Assembly: GCF_001931755.2 (NCBI RefSeq)
Contig: NZ_CP015510.2
Coordinates: 930,001 to 994,000, forward strand
DNA: 64,000 nucleotides
Source: Wolbachia endosymbiont of Folsomia candida
GTDB lineage: Bacteria > Pseudomonadota > Alphaproteobacteria > Rickettsiales > Anaplasmataceae
Reading direction: 5' to 3'
Shown here: piece after piece, positions 28,312 to 36,419 of the stretch
How the letters are laid out: each line of letters begins with the position of its first letter
How positions within the stretch are numbered: the stretch's first letter is position 1
Made by a program: the position numbers and the translations under genes
Notes under the pieces: model-generated
The model's database searches: none
What the model was told of the DNA's origin: nothing
Seen by the model: only the letters and a program-made list of their open reading frames with translations

Positions 28312-28782
28312 TTACAAATTAAAACTTATCCCAAACTCTAGCCCATGGTCATGTTCTCTTAATTCTTTCAACAGACTGTAGCCAGCAAAAACATTTGTTC
28401 TTGAAGAGAGTGGAAGGTTAATACCAGAACTTATTTTATATGAGAAACCATATTCTAGACCACCACTAGCATTTCGACCTATATTAGAACCTATACCAGC
28501 ACTAATATATGGAGTGATATCTGTGTTTGTAAACTCATAACGATAATGTAAATTTACTAAAATTCCTCCTTGCAGTTTTTGTTCAATTAAATCTTCAGCT
28601 GAAAGCATAGGCTCAACTGAAATCTTTATGCTGTCTGTGTAGTGATAACCTATAGCATAACTAACATTGCCAGCGCTATATAATGAGGAAGTGTAGATTT
28701 TGTCTCTAATAAAATCAACTCCAAAACATGGTGCTGCAAAAGAAACAGTAGATAATACAGCTAAAGCAAGTAATTTTTTCAT
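28312..28782 (-). CDS. Small Msp4/WSP-type outer membrane surface antigen
   Basis: A 156-residue protein starting at the ATG of MKKLLALAVLSTVSFAAP, a clear signal peptide. The rest alternates aromatic and small residues as in a short beta-barrel (YAIGYHYTDSIKISVEP, GILVNLHYRYEF, ITPYISAGIGSNI, SSGINLPLSSRTNVFAGYSL) and ends with the typical FGISFNL, a terminal Phe/Leu outer-membrane signature. It is shorter than WSP (about 230), suggesting about eight strands. A GAGGGTAAAATA leader precedes the ATG and is shared with the broken copy at 27991. An earlier start at 28821 is less likely because it precedes the signal peptide. Confidence 0.75.
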   Translation of the reverse strand: MKKLLALAVLSTVSFAAPCFGVDFIRDKIYTSSLYSAGNVSYAIGYHYTDSIKISVEPMLSAEDLIEQKLQGGILVNLHYRYEFTNTDITPYISAGIGSNIGRNASGGLEYGFSYKISSGINLPLSSRTNVFAGYSLLKELREHDHGLEFGISFNL

Positions 28783-28966
28783 TATTTTACCCTCTAAATA
28801 TTTATATGCATATATACACATATAAATATTAAAAATAACATAATTATATGATACAACTGAATTACTTTATTTTCTTTTTTTCGGTTGAAAGAGATATCTT
28901 TTTCTTTATATTTTTTATAAATTGCCTTATTTTGAAATCTACCATTTAAGTAGCGCGCATGAAAAT

Positions 28967-28990
28967 AAGTAGCCTAAAATTAGGTTACTT
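28967..28990 (-). terminator. Hairpin after the 410-residue ankyrin gene
   Basis: AAGTAGCCTAA pairs with TTAGGTTACTT (11 bp, one G-U). It lies 7 bp past the stop and is followed on the minus strand by ATTTTCAT. Nearly the same hairpin follows the next ankyrin gene. Confidence 0.65.
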
Positions 28991-28997
28991 GTATATA

Positions 28998-30230
28998 TTA
29001 TACTTTCACTAATGCTGGTTTTGCTTCTGCAGATGTAGGTTCACTAAGCTCAGAAGGAATTTCCTTAAGTCCATGATAGACTGCAAACCCACCTACAAGT
29101 GCTCCAATTCCAGCAATTATAAGAAACCAAGGATTTACTAATGCTCCAGTAGAAATACCAACTGCTAGAAATGACATACTAACAATACCCATCCCAATAG
29201 CTGTATATTTTGGATTAATTGTGTTATTTTTTGTTTGGCTTGAATTTTTAATCTTATTGCCAGTTTTAATCAAATATCCATGCTTATTTTCCGCTTGAGT
29301 TTCTTGACTACTAGAACCTGTGCTTAGTTTATGATTTTGGTTTTGTTCTTCATCATTAACAGTTGCATCACTACTTGATTTTCTATCTGCTCTTATCGAT
29401 GTTATCTGTGATTCTATTCGCAATTTTTTTTCCTCTAAATCTTTAATTGTTTTTTCTAGGTCAGATTTTTCACTTTTATCCATGCGTTGAAGATTTCTTT
29501 GGATTTTGTCCTTTAACTTTTTTATTTTATTTGGAATGATGTTTTTAGGTGTAGCTTCTTCAAGGTTTTTTATGTCGTCTTTTATATCTGGCTTTGTATA
29601 TAAAATTGATATCGCATCTTCATCGCCTAACATGAAAGCAATGTGTAAGGCTGTGTTGCCTATATATACGGGATTACCTTCTGAATCAAAAATTCTTTCT
29701 TCTTCATACACTCCATCATAGAAAGGTGAAAAGCGTAATTTATTTTTTGGAAGTTCGTCCTCAAAAATCACCTCTTCTCCGCTATTATAATCAAAATATG
29801 TGTAATGCCACTCAAGTTTACCATGATTTTTAAGAGTTTTATATTCTGCTATTATTTCTTTACCATTATGTAAAAATATAGAACCTCCCTTTCCACCAAT
29901 TTTTGGCTGTCTTATGCAAAACTGTTCTTTGTTTTGGGTATTTATATCAATATCTTTATGTTGCGTGAGTAGTGTAAGCATTTCTTTTAACGATGATAAT
30001 GGCTTATCATCGAAAGTATTGCCAGTGCTAATATTATATTCATTGCTAGCACGCACATAACCAATTGCATTAACAACACAGATCAAAGGTGTATTACCAT
30101 CCATGTCAAACTCATTAACATCTGCGAATTGCAAGGCTTGTTTAAAATCTTCTAAGGCTTGTTTTGAGTTTTCGCTAGCACTATCAATGCTATCAAATAG
30201 TTTTTTTGTTTCTTCTCGGTTATATGGCAT
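28998..30230 (-). CDS. Ankyrin-like protein with C-terminal membrane anchor (410 aa)
   Basis: The N-terminal 65 residues hold a weak ankyrin unit (FDMDGNTPLICVVNAIG). A second lies near 190-215 (GNTALHIAFMLGDEDAISIL). About 230-290 is a charged coiled coil (LKDKIQRNLQRMDKSEKS), and 290-340 is a Ser/Asn/Gln linker. Near 345-395 are two hydrophobic segments, and the tail reads YHGLKEIPSELSEPTSAEAK. That tail is almost identical to that of the neighbouring gene at 30287, which points to duplication or exchange of the 3' module. The ATG at 30230 has an AGGAG ribosome binding site 8 nt upstream. Function unknown. Confidence 0.78.
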   Translation of the reverse strand: MPYNREETKKLFDSIDSASENSKQALEDFKQALQFADVNEFDMDGNTPLICVVNAIGYVRASNEYNISTGNTFDDKPLSSLKEMLTLLTQHKDIDINTQNKEQFCIRQPKIGGKGGSIFLHNGKEIIAEYKTLKNHGKLEWHYTYFDYNSGEEVIFEDELPKNKLRFSPFYDGVYEEERIFDSEGNPVYIGNTALHIAFMLGDEDAISILYTKPDIKDDIKNLEEATPKNIIPNKIKKLKDKIQRNLQRMDKSEKSDLEKTIKDLEEKKLRIESQITSIRADRKSSSDATVNDEEQNQNHKLSTGSSSQETQAENKHGYLIKTGNKIKNSSQTKNNTINPKYTAIGMGIVSMSFLAVGISTGALVNPWFLIIAGIGALVGGFAVYHGLKEIPSELSEPTSAEAKPALVKV

Positions 30231-30253
30231 ATATCCATCTCCTACATGAAAAT

Positions 30254-30278
30254 AAGTAGCCCAAAAATTAGGCTACTT
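30254..30278 (-). terminator. Hairpin after the 401-residue ankyrin gene
   Basis: AAGTAGCC and GGCTACTT form an 8-bp stem, 8 bp past the stop codon. It parallels the hairpin at 28967. Confidence 0.6.
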
Positions 30279-30286
30279 GCTATATA

Positions 30287-31492
30287 TTATACTTCCACTA
30301 ATGCTGGTTTTGCTTCTGTAGATATAGGTTCACTAAGCTCAGAAGGAATTTCCTTACATCCATGATAGACTGCAAGACCAAAACCAATTAATCCTAAACC
30401 ACCTATAACTCCAGCAGTAACTATTCCTGTAACAGTACAAGCTGGAGAAGTAAATACTACTGCTGCTGTCACAGCAATGAGAAATAATGTCACCATAATG
30501 GTAGCAAAGCCAAATCCGAATGCTTGAGCTTGCTGAATACTCTTAATTATATCTTTATTTTCTTTTTTGGCTGCTTCTGTTGGTCTAAGTACTAAATTGC
30601 CAAGAATTTTAGCAGTATTTCCATTCTCTTTACAGTCATTTAAAATTTTATTAGCAGTTTTGGAATTTCTTGTTAAAACAGCCCAGAATAACTTATTTGG
30701 TATATAAGTTTCTAAACACACCGTCATACCATCCAACCAACTATTTTGAGCACGTTTTTTAGCTAAATCTAAAGGCGTTGCACCACTGTTATCTTGTGCA
30801 TAAGAATCTAACCCTTCTTCTAGTAGAATTTGTGCTGCAACAATATTATTCCCTTTGGCAGCCAAATGTAATAGGCTCTGACCATCATCATTTTGTATAT
30901 GAATATCTGCTTGATTTCTTCGTAGAAGTTGCACTATATTTCTATGACCATTTTCAATAGCAATAATTAAAGGTGTATCTCCTATACCATTTTTTACATC
31001 AACTTCTGCCACTTCTTTTAGTAGAAATTCTACTGTTTCTGTATTACCACTTTGAGCAGCAAAGTGTAAAAGAGTATCACCAGACAAATTCTGTCTTTTG
31101 ATTACGTTCTTACTCATTTGCTGAGTGTAGTATTCTTTATGCTGATTTCTGAATAAGGTATTTGCTGCAAACGCTCGTAAATTTTCTAGACTTGCTCCTA
31201 CCTTTACAATGTCTGCTCCTGCGTCTATTAAAGCTTTCATGGTATTAGTATAGCCACTAGAAGCAGCTACCTGTAAGAGGCTGAAAAATTCTTCCTTCCT
31301 AGAGCCTTCTAAGAAGCCAAAATCTTTAGGAAAATTGAAGTTTTTATCAAACTTCGCTTCTTCCCATATAGCATATGTTTTAGGATCTTCTTTTTGTAAT
31401 ATCTGTTTTAGATTATCAATTACATTGGAACCACTTAAATTTGAAAGTTTATCTAATTTTTTTAATATTTGTTTTAGCTTGTTTTCATTCAT
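30287..31492 (-). CDS. Ankyrin-repeat protein with C-terminal membrane anchor (401 aa)
   Basis: Four to five ankyrin repeats cover about residues 70-250 (LLQVAASSGYTNTMKALIDAGADIV, DTLLHFAAQSGNTETVEFLL, DTPLIIAIENGHRNIVQLL, QSLLHLAAKGNNIVAAQILL, ATPLDLAKKRAQ). A helical linker follows. Near 330-380 are two hydrophobic segments, and the tail is YHGCKEIPSELSEPISTEAK. An AGGAGA ribosome binding site precedes the ATG at 31492. It lies directly upstream of the 410-residue gene on the same strand, each with its own hairpin. The protein probably displays its repeats from a membrane; the partner is unknown. Confidence 0.85.
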   Translation of the reverse strand: MNENKLKQILKKLDKLSNLSGSNVIDNLKQILQKEDPKTYAIWEEAKFDKNFNFPKDFGFLEGSRKEEFFSLLQVAASSGYTNTMKALIDAGADIVKVGASLENLRAFAANTLFRNQHKEYYTQQMSKNVIKRQNLSGDTLLHFAAQSGNTETVEFLLKEVAEVDVKNGIGDTPLIIAIENGHRNIVQLLRRNQADIHIQNDDGQSLLHLAAKGNNIVAAQILLEEGLDSYAQDNSGATPLDLAKKRAQNSWLDGMTVCLETYIPNKLFWAVLTRNSKTANKILNDCKENGNTAKILGNLVLRPTEAAKKENKDIIKSIQQAQAFGFGFATIMVTLFLIAVTAAVVFTSPACTVTGIVTAGVIGGLGLIGFGLAVYHGCKEIPSELSEPISTEAKPALVEV

Positions 31493-31572
31493 ATATTTTT
31501 CTCCTATTTAAAATATATAGTATAATTATTACATATTTTAGTGAAAAAATCAAGCTTATCTTAAAATATTAG

Positions 31573-32667
31573 CTACACATTAAACCTAAAGTGCATTATG
31601 TCTCCATCCTTAACGACGTATTCTCTGCCTTCAAATCTCATTTTGCCTGCATCCTTGCAAGCTGCTTCACTTCCATATTTTATATAGTCTGCAAAACCGA
31701 TAGTTTCTGCTTTTATAAAGCCTTTTTCAAAGTCAGTGTGAATAACACCTGCTGCTTTGTCAGCTGTTGATCCTATTTTCACTGGCCATGCGCGCGCTTC
31801 TTTTGGACCTACAGTAAAAAAAGTTATCATGTTTAGCACTTCATACATAATACGCGCTACTCCCTCAAGTCCTGACTCTTGCAAGCCAAATTCTGATAAA
31901 AAACTCTGTTTTTCCTCTTCATTCTCGAGATTTGCAATATCCTCCTCGAGCTTTGCTGAAATACAATAAAATTTGCTTTGATTTTCCTCTGCCATTTTTT
32001 TTACTTTTTTAGATAGCTCATTGCCAGTTATAACATTCGTATCATCAACATTGCAGACGTACATCACAGGCTTTGTTGTTAGCAGTTGAAGCAATTTCAT
32101 TTCTTCTGTGTCCACGTTTTTTAAGCTTCTTGCAGGTTTACCAGATTTTAGCACAGTCAGCACCTCTTGCATCAAATCAAGCTGCTTCTTTAGCTCTTTA
32201 TCGCCTTGCTTTGCTTTTTTTTCCATCTGAGGAAGCCTTTTTTCTATGCTATCAATATCAGCTATAATTAACTCCATTTCAACCACTTCAGCATCTGAGA
32301 TTGGATTTATTTGATTGTGCACATGAGTGATATCATCATCAACAAAACACCGAAGCAAGTGAACAATAGCGTCAACTTCTCTAATGTGGCTCAAAAATTT
32401 ATTACCAAGGCCTTCTCCTTTACTTGCACCTTTCACAAGACCTGCAATATCAACAATTTCTAGTTGATTGTAGATTGACTTCTCTGATCCAGCAATTGCC
32501 GCAATCTGCTTTAAGCGTGAGTCTTTTATTGCCACTTTACCCACATTTGGCTCTATTGTGCAGAAAGGGTAGTTTGCAGCTTCAGCAGCACTTGACTCTG
32601 TAAGCGCGTTAAATAAAGTTGATTTTCCGATATTTGGCAACCCAACTATACCACAGTTAAAACTCAT
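31573..32667 (-). CDS. ychF: Ribosome-binding ATPase YchF (Obg family)
   Basis: A 364-residue P-loop protein of the Obg/YchF group, which prefers ATP over GTP and binds ribosomes. G1 is [14 protein letters not shown] (residues 8-21), G3 is [20 protein letters not shown] (about 73), and the C-terminal TGS domain ends in [20 protein letters not shown]. Length and motifs match the family fully. It is divergent from the OTU gene at 32812. In this genome it lies inside the segment inferred to be inverted. Confidence 0.95.
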   Translation of the reverse strand: MSFNCGIVGLPNIGKSTLFNALTESSAAEAANYPFCTIEPNVGKVAIKDSRLKQIAAIAGSEKSIYNQLEIVDIAGLVKGASKGEGLGNKFLSHIREVDAIVHLLRCFVDDDITHVHNQINPISDAEVVEMELIIADIDSIEKRLPQMEKKAKQGDKELKKQLDLMQEVLTVLKSGKPARSLKNVDTEEMKLLQLLTTKPVMYVCNVDDTNVITGNELSKKVKKMAEENQSKFYCISAKLEEDIANLENEEEKQSFLSEFGLQESGLEGVARIMYEVLNMITFFTVGPKEARAWPVKIGSTADKAAGVIHTDFEKGFIKAETIGFADYIKYGSEAACKDAGKMRFEGREYVVKDGDIMHFRFNV

Positions 32668-32710
32668 ATTTGCTATGTAAAGCTACAACTATTACATAAT
32701 TTAAAAGTTT

Positions 32711-32739
32711 TTGCTATGTTTAGTTGCATATACTATATT
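32711..32739 (+). promoter_or_regulatory. Probable promoter of the intact OTU gene
   Basis: TTGCTA (32711-32716) and TATATT (32734-32739) with 17-bp spacing. The stretch CATAATTTAAAA followed by TTTTTGCTAT recurs before the second OTU gene (about 33922-33945), so the upstream region was duplicated with the gene. Confidence 0.45.
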
Positions 32740-32811
32740 TAACTTATTAACTATTTCTAAATATGTTTATTGCAACAATAGTATGTAACTTTATATTGTG
32801 AGGCAAAATTT

Positions 32812-33861
32812 ATGACTGAGAACAATAATACTTATCCTAATTATTTTTATAAGGGCACTTCACCTGGCGATGGAAGTTGTTTTTTTGATTCATTTGGGCA
32901 AGGTCTAGAGAAGCAGAAGGGAATAAAAGTGACTGTAGAGCAGTTGCGGAAAGATTGCCAAGAATTTGCACAAATGAATCCGCCAAAATGGTTTGCACCA
33001 GCTATTTTCAATAAGCCCAATCAGCATGGTCAACCTCTGTGTCACGATGTGGATTCTTATATAGCATCTATTCTGAATAATAATGAATGGGGTGATCCTG
33101 AAGTTGAAGGTAGAGTACTTTGCCAAAAATATAAAGTAAAATTGCATCTCATTGAGGAGCAATCCTGCTATATGCATTTGCTTGTAGAAGCACAAAAAGA
33201 AATAAATGGAGAATTGCCGAGTGGTACAAATAACTTGAGTGAGGTGGTTCTGTCAGCAATAAACCACTCCTATACTGGAAACCAATCTGATTCTAAAGAA
33301 GAACTTGTTGAAAGATTAAACGAAATTATTTCTCAAGGATATGATCCTGAAATATCACAAGAAGCATCTGAATTATTAAACAGAATGGAAGATTTTGGAG
33401 AAACCACAATCCATAATCTTATTAGCTTTTCAGGTAGCTTATCGCTAGATAACCTAGACTATAATGATCAAAATACCATACATATAATAAATGATGGTAT
33501 GAGTCATTTTGAACCACTACTTGATAAAAATAGAGATTTAATAGAACAGCTACAAAAAGAGCAAATACAAGAACAAAACGATCATTTGGTTGCAAGAAGG
33601 ATACAAGAAAAAGACGATTGTTTATTAGCAAAAGAGCTTCAGGTGGATGAGATTTTGGAGCATTGTGGGAGGAAAAAAGATGATCCTATAAGAGAAGAAG
33701 TTCAAAATATACTTGATGGGTTATTAGTAAAAAACCCCAATAAGGGAATTGTTGACGTTATAAGGCAGTGTATTGATTTGGTAAAGCAACACATATTAAA
33801 ACCAAAGAGTGTTATGAAAGAGCCAAGTTCTACATCAAAAATACCTAGTCAATTGCTCTAG
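32812..33861 (+). CDS. OTU-like cysteine protease (intact paralogue)
   Basis: A 349-residue protein. The OTU block GDGSCFFDSFGQGL gives the catalytic Cys23 with Asp20. VEGRVLCQKYKVKLHLIE is the central strand region, and INHSYTG holds the probable catalytic His152. OTU proteins cleave ubiquitin chains in eukaryotes, so a secreted enzyme acting on the host is a reasonable inference. After residue 230 a helical tail includes two degenerate (D/E)xxLxxxxLQ motifs (DHLVARRIQEKDD, DCLLAKELQVDE) like the ubiquitin-binding helices in the broken paralogue. A GTGAGG ribosome binding site precedes the ATG. No secretion signal is visible at the N-terminus. Confidence 0.78.
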   Translation: MTENNNTYPNYFYKGTSPGDGSCFFDSFGQGLEKQKGIKVTVEQLRKDCQEFAQMNPPKWFAPAIFNKPNQHGQPLCHDVDSYIASILNNNEWGDPEVEGRVLCQKYKVKLHLIEEQSCYMHLLVEAQKEINGELPSGTNNLSEVVLSAINHSYTGNQSDSKEELVERLNEIISQGYDPEISQEASELLNRMEDFGETTIHNLISFSGSLSLDNLDYNDQNTIHIINDGMSHFEPLLDKNRDLIEQLQKEQIQEQNDHLVARRIQEKDDCLLAKELQVDEILEHCGRKKDDPIREEVQNILDGLLVKNPNKGIVDVIRQCIDLVKQHILKPKSVMKEPSSTSKIPSQLL

Positions 33862-33867
33862 ATTTTA

Positions 33868-33888
33868 GCCCTATATATTTTATAGGGC
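33868..33888 (+). terminator. Hairpin after the intact OTU gene
   Basis: GCCCTATA pairs with TATAGGGC across a 5-nt loop, 7 bp past the stop. The U tract is poor (GTCTTGC), so termination may be weak. It resembles the hairpin at 15605. Confidence 0.5.
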
Positions 33889-34019
33889 GTCTTGCAAAAA
33901 TACTAATATTTTATAGAATTTGCATAATTTAAAAATTTTTGCTATACTTAATTAATTAACTATTAGTTAATACTCTTATTAAACAATGATAAGTAGCTTA
34001 TATATACAAGGTAAATGTT

Positions 34020-34458
34020 ATGGATCTGAAAAACTTACAAAAAATCAAAGCGAAAACAATTAATGGTGAAGGGGATTTTAAATTAAAAACTATTTTGATG
34101 AAAATCTTCAAGACTTTAAGTCGGTTGTTTGATGGCAGACAAGATGTTTCTGAAAAAGAAATAGTGAATAGAGCAGAAGCAGAAAGTAGAAGATTAGGGT
34201 TAGAGTACGATTGGAGTAAGGTTTTTGGCAATCAAGTAGTTACAACACTTAACACTGTGGGAGATGGAAATTGCTTGCTCCATTCTGTCTTTGGCAATAA
34301 TGGTTCTGGTGCATATAAAACTGACAAAGCTCAAGAAATGAGGCAAGAGTGGTGTGAATTTTTAGGTCAGTTTAAATCGTTAAACGACTCGGAAATGCCA
34401 AAAGCTCTTAAGGAAAGATTGTCGTTAATATTTTACGATGCATTTCCAGGAGCAGAAT
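34020..34458 (+). pseudogene. N-terminal half of a broken OTU-type cysteine protease gene
   Basis: The native sequence runs from the ATG at 34020 to 34458 (146 codons). It includes the catalytic-Cys block VGDGNCLLHSVFG (Cys85, Asp82) and the RLSLIFYDAFPGAE helix. At 34459 an IS903-type terminus begins, and the frame runs 22 codons into IS DNA before a stop. The His half of the domain is absent here and is found, in reverse orientation, at 15639-16315. The last nine native bases, GAGCAGAAT, are repeated there. It is the second of two adjacent OTU paralogues on this strand. Confidence 0.88.
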
Positions 34459-35551
34459 GGCTTTGTTGCATAGCACATTATACAGTAGGCAAGCTACAAA
34501 AATTCATGCAACCATTTCAAATGTAGCCATACCTATATCAGTAAATTTATTCAGCAAATAGCACTTGAGTAGCAGTTCCTTCTCACGATTAACCTCAGAT
34601 TTATTCCTAAAACTAAACCCAAATATTTGCTTTAATCGCGAAAAGAATGCTTCTATGTAGGATCTTTTTCCATATCCTACCTCCTTTTTCCATTGCTTTA
34701 TTTTCTCTATTGTATCTCCATCAAACGATCTTATTAACCTAACTGCAGTATTTCTTTGGGCCATATAATCCAAATTCTGATGCTCTACTGCATCAATTTT
34801 TGGTGGTATTTTCGTTTTTATTCTAAGCTTGTAGCATTGCTGATAAATCATGGCTCTGTCATATGCACCATCTGCATATAACGTTTCTATTTTACCATAA
34901 TCATTTTTCATCAGCTTACTAGCTGCCCAGTGGTCAGGATAATATAGTTCAGTGTATTTTAAATCCATAACTTTTTTGCTGCTTATATCTAACATTACAT
35001 GCATTTTTCTTGCTTGTTCTCTCCCTCTGTATTGTCTCACTTCATTATTTTTTTTGTTATGGCCAGCAGTAGTGTTATAGATGCCAATACCAGTGCTATC
35101 TATAGCAATTTCAATATTTTCCATATTATTTTTATCAACCCTGTTGTCATTAATCTTAATATTCAGTTTTTTAAATCTTCTTGAGGCCTGTGAATAGCTG
35201 ATGACTTGTAGGCTTTTTCCTATTTGCTCGAGGTATCCTTTTATAAATCCTACCGTTTGCCTCAGGCCAATCCTAAATAGATAAGTTATTATATGAACTA
35301 AAATCACAACTTTATCGGTGTAAATATTATTGCCACCTGCTACTTTTGGTCTATTTTCGTGCCAATTTTCAATGGCGTCGTTGATGTAATGAAAAATATT
35401 TCCCCTTTCTTGAAGAAATTTGTTATATTCACTTTGGTTACTGACTTTCATTTTGACTGGCATATTTTTCCTTTGGCGGTTAAATGGCCATTTTATAATG
35501 AATTTAGTCAGTAACTTCCAGCTTTTTTCTCCCTAGCTATGCAACAAAGCC
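34459..35551 (-). mobile_element. IS5-family insertion sequence, IS903 type (1093 bp)
   Basis: The termini GGCTTTGTTGCATAGC (34459) and GCTATGCAACAAAGCC (ending at 35551) are inverted repeats very close to those of IS903. The 9-bp flanks differ (GAGCAGAAT left, ACCGTAACG right), so there is no target duplication at this locus. The left flank instead matches the DNA beside the deleted IS at 16316. This is the sign of rearrangement through the element. Confidence 0.88.
34504..35463 (-). CDS. IS5-family transposase
   Basis: A 319-residue DDE transposase (DUF4096/DDE_Tnp_1 type). The first Asp is in IAIDSTGIGIY (about 115), the second in ETLYADGAYDRAM (about 198), and the Glu in RSYIEAFFSRLKQIFGFSF (about 275). 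The frame is intact, so the element may still move. A gene-length open frame within 45-90 bp of both termini is typical of the IS903 group. Confidence 0.92.
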   Translation of the reverse strand: MPVKMKVSNQSEYNKFLQERGNIFHYINDAIENWHENRPKVAGGNNIYTDKVVILVHIITYLFRIGLRQTVGFIKGYLEQIGKSLQVISYSQASRRFKKLNIKINDNRVDKNNMENIEIAIDSTGIGIYNTTAGHNKKNNEVRQYRGREQARKMHVMLDISSKKVMDLKYTELYYPDHWAASKLMKNDYGKIETLYADGAYDRAMIYQQCYKLRIKTKIPPKIDAVEHQNLDYMAQRNTAVRLIRSFDGDTIEKIKQWKKEVGYGKRSYIEAFFSRLKQIFGFSFRNKSEVNREKELLLKCYLLNKFTDIGMATFEMVA

Positions 35552-35568
35552 ACCGTAACGCGGTGGCT
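35548..35568. terminator. Hairpin overlapping the IS right end
   Basis: AGCCACCG pairs with CGGTGGCT around TAACG. The left arm overlaps the last 4 bp of the IS. It is a near copy of the iscX terminator at 36169. Confidence 0.55.
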
Positions 35569-35580
35569 ACCTTTTACAAA

Positions 35581-35619
35581 TCACAATCTGTCGTTAATCC
35601 AAGCAACTTTAATAGCTCT
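35581..35619 (-). pseudogene. Relic of a second iscX 3' end
   Basis: The minus strand encodes RAIKVAWINDRL and a stop, matching EAIQAAWIDERL at the end of the intact iscX 600 bp away. It is followed, as there, by an AGCCAC-type hairpin. Stops interrupt the frame further upstream. It is a degraded duplicate, cut at the hairpin by the IS903-type element. Confidence 0.6.
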
Positions 35620-35737
35620 CTTTGAGTATCACACACTTTGAAAGTTCATCAAATAACCATATTCAAATCAGTTTTATTAAAATATTTATTTTCTATTAAT
35701 ACGTGATATTATTGCTAATAACAGATATCGCATTCAA

Positions 35738-35765
35738 TTGCACATTGAATAATATGGTTTATAAT
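35738..35765 (+). promoter_or_regulatory. Sigma-70-type promoter for the 121-residue protein gene
   Basis: TTGCAC (35738-35743), a 16-bp spacer and a consensus TATAAT (35760-35765), about 31 bp before the ATG. Confidence 0.55.
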
Positions 35766-35796
35766 TTAATTATATTATTAATTAGCGAAGTAAAAT

Positions 35797-36162
35797 ATGA
35801 AATTTATTAAAAAATGTAGCAACTTATTTAATCTTATCGCTACTCTCTTTAAGTCAGCTATGCCTTGGCGTAGAGGTGAATATAATGTTCAATTATCAGA
35901 ACAAAGATCGCAAACTAGCGGTGACGAAATATCACAAACTAGTAGTAACAAAGTGGGTCTATCAAGTTACATAATAACATTAGATCATTTAGCTAGTGCA
36001 AGTAATCAAAGTGCAGGTCAGAAACACACAGCACTTGGTAACCCCCAAGAAAGTACTAATAGGAGTGCAATATATCCGCCAAGATGTAGTACATCATGGG
36101 GAGAGGCAGTCAATGAAGAAAGAACGGAAGTTAATGAACTAGGACGATATACTGATTTATAA
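35797..36162 (+). CDS. Small hypothetical protein (121 aa)
   Basis: I do not recognise this protein. Residues 1-25 are basic and hydrophobic (KFIKKCSNLFNLIATLFKSA), resembling a short amphipathic or membrane-targeting helix, followed by PWRRG. The rest is Ser/Thr/Gln/Asn-rich with a doubled QTSGDEISQTSSNK unit, and looks unstructured. A good promoter and a following hairpin make it a plausible expressed single gene. Its size and composition would fit a small secreted effector, but nothing in the sequence shows that. Confidence 0.5.
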   Translation: MKFIKKCSNLFNLIATLFKSAMPWRRGEYNVQLSEQRSQTSGDEISQTSSNKVGLSSYIITLDHLASASNQSAGQKHTALGNPQESTNRSAIYPPRCSTSWGEAVNEERTEVNELGRYTDL

Positions 36163-36168
36163 AATAAA

Positions 36169-36189
36169 AGCCACAGCAACGCGGTGGCT
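36169..36189. terminator. Bidirectional terminator between the 121-aa gene and iscX
   Basis: AGCCAC...GTGGCT forms the stem. On the minus strand it leads into TTTATTTTAT after the iscX stop; on the plus strand it is followed by ACTTTTAC. Confidence 0.65.
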
Positions 36190-36193
36190 ACTT

Positions 36194-36388
36194 TTACAAC
36201 CTTTCATCAATCCAAGCTGCTTGAATAGCTTCAAGTATTCTTTCGTTACAGCGATTTTCATCGTCGTTAAAATCCTCTAAACTCAAAACCTTTTTTTTAA
36301 GTTCAGTAAACCTGATGCTCATTATATCCTCATTAGGAAATTTTTCTTCCAGTGCTTCTGCGATGTCTTCTATATCAAGCCATTTCAT
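36194..36388 (-). CDS. iscX: Fe-S assembly protein IscX
   Basis: A small acidic protein that binds IscS and iron and modulates Fe-S cluster assembly. From the ATG at 36388 it reads MKWLDIEDIAEALEEKF (64 residues, the family norm is about 66), with the conserved IRFTEL, LEDFNDDENRCNERILEAI and AAWIDERL. An earlier in-frame start at 36457 would run into tRNA-Leu, so I reject it. No other isc gene is in the window, so iscX is separated from the isc operon here. Confidence 0.9.
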   Translation of the reverse strand: MKWLDIEDIAEALEEKFPNEDIMSIRFTELKKKVLSLEDFNDDENRCNERILEAIQAAWIDERL

Positions 36389-36419
36389 ACTTTTCTGTAC
36401 GTTTATTTCAAAATTAAGT

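Noticed and set aside
34459..34526. Last 22 codons of the open frame after the OTU N-half
   Set aside because: They are IS903-type DNA, not OTU sequence.
3896..35463. WO prophage or cytoplasmic-incompatibility (cif) genes
   Set aside because: Ankyrin, OTU and coiled-coil genes recall the eukaryotic-like modules of WO phage, but apart from the prohead protease there is no structural phage gene, and no cifA- or cifB-like protein is present.
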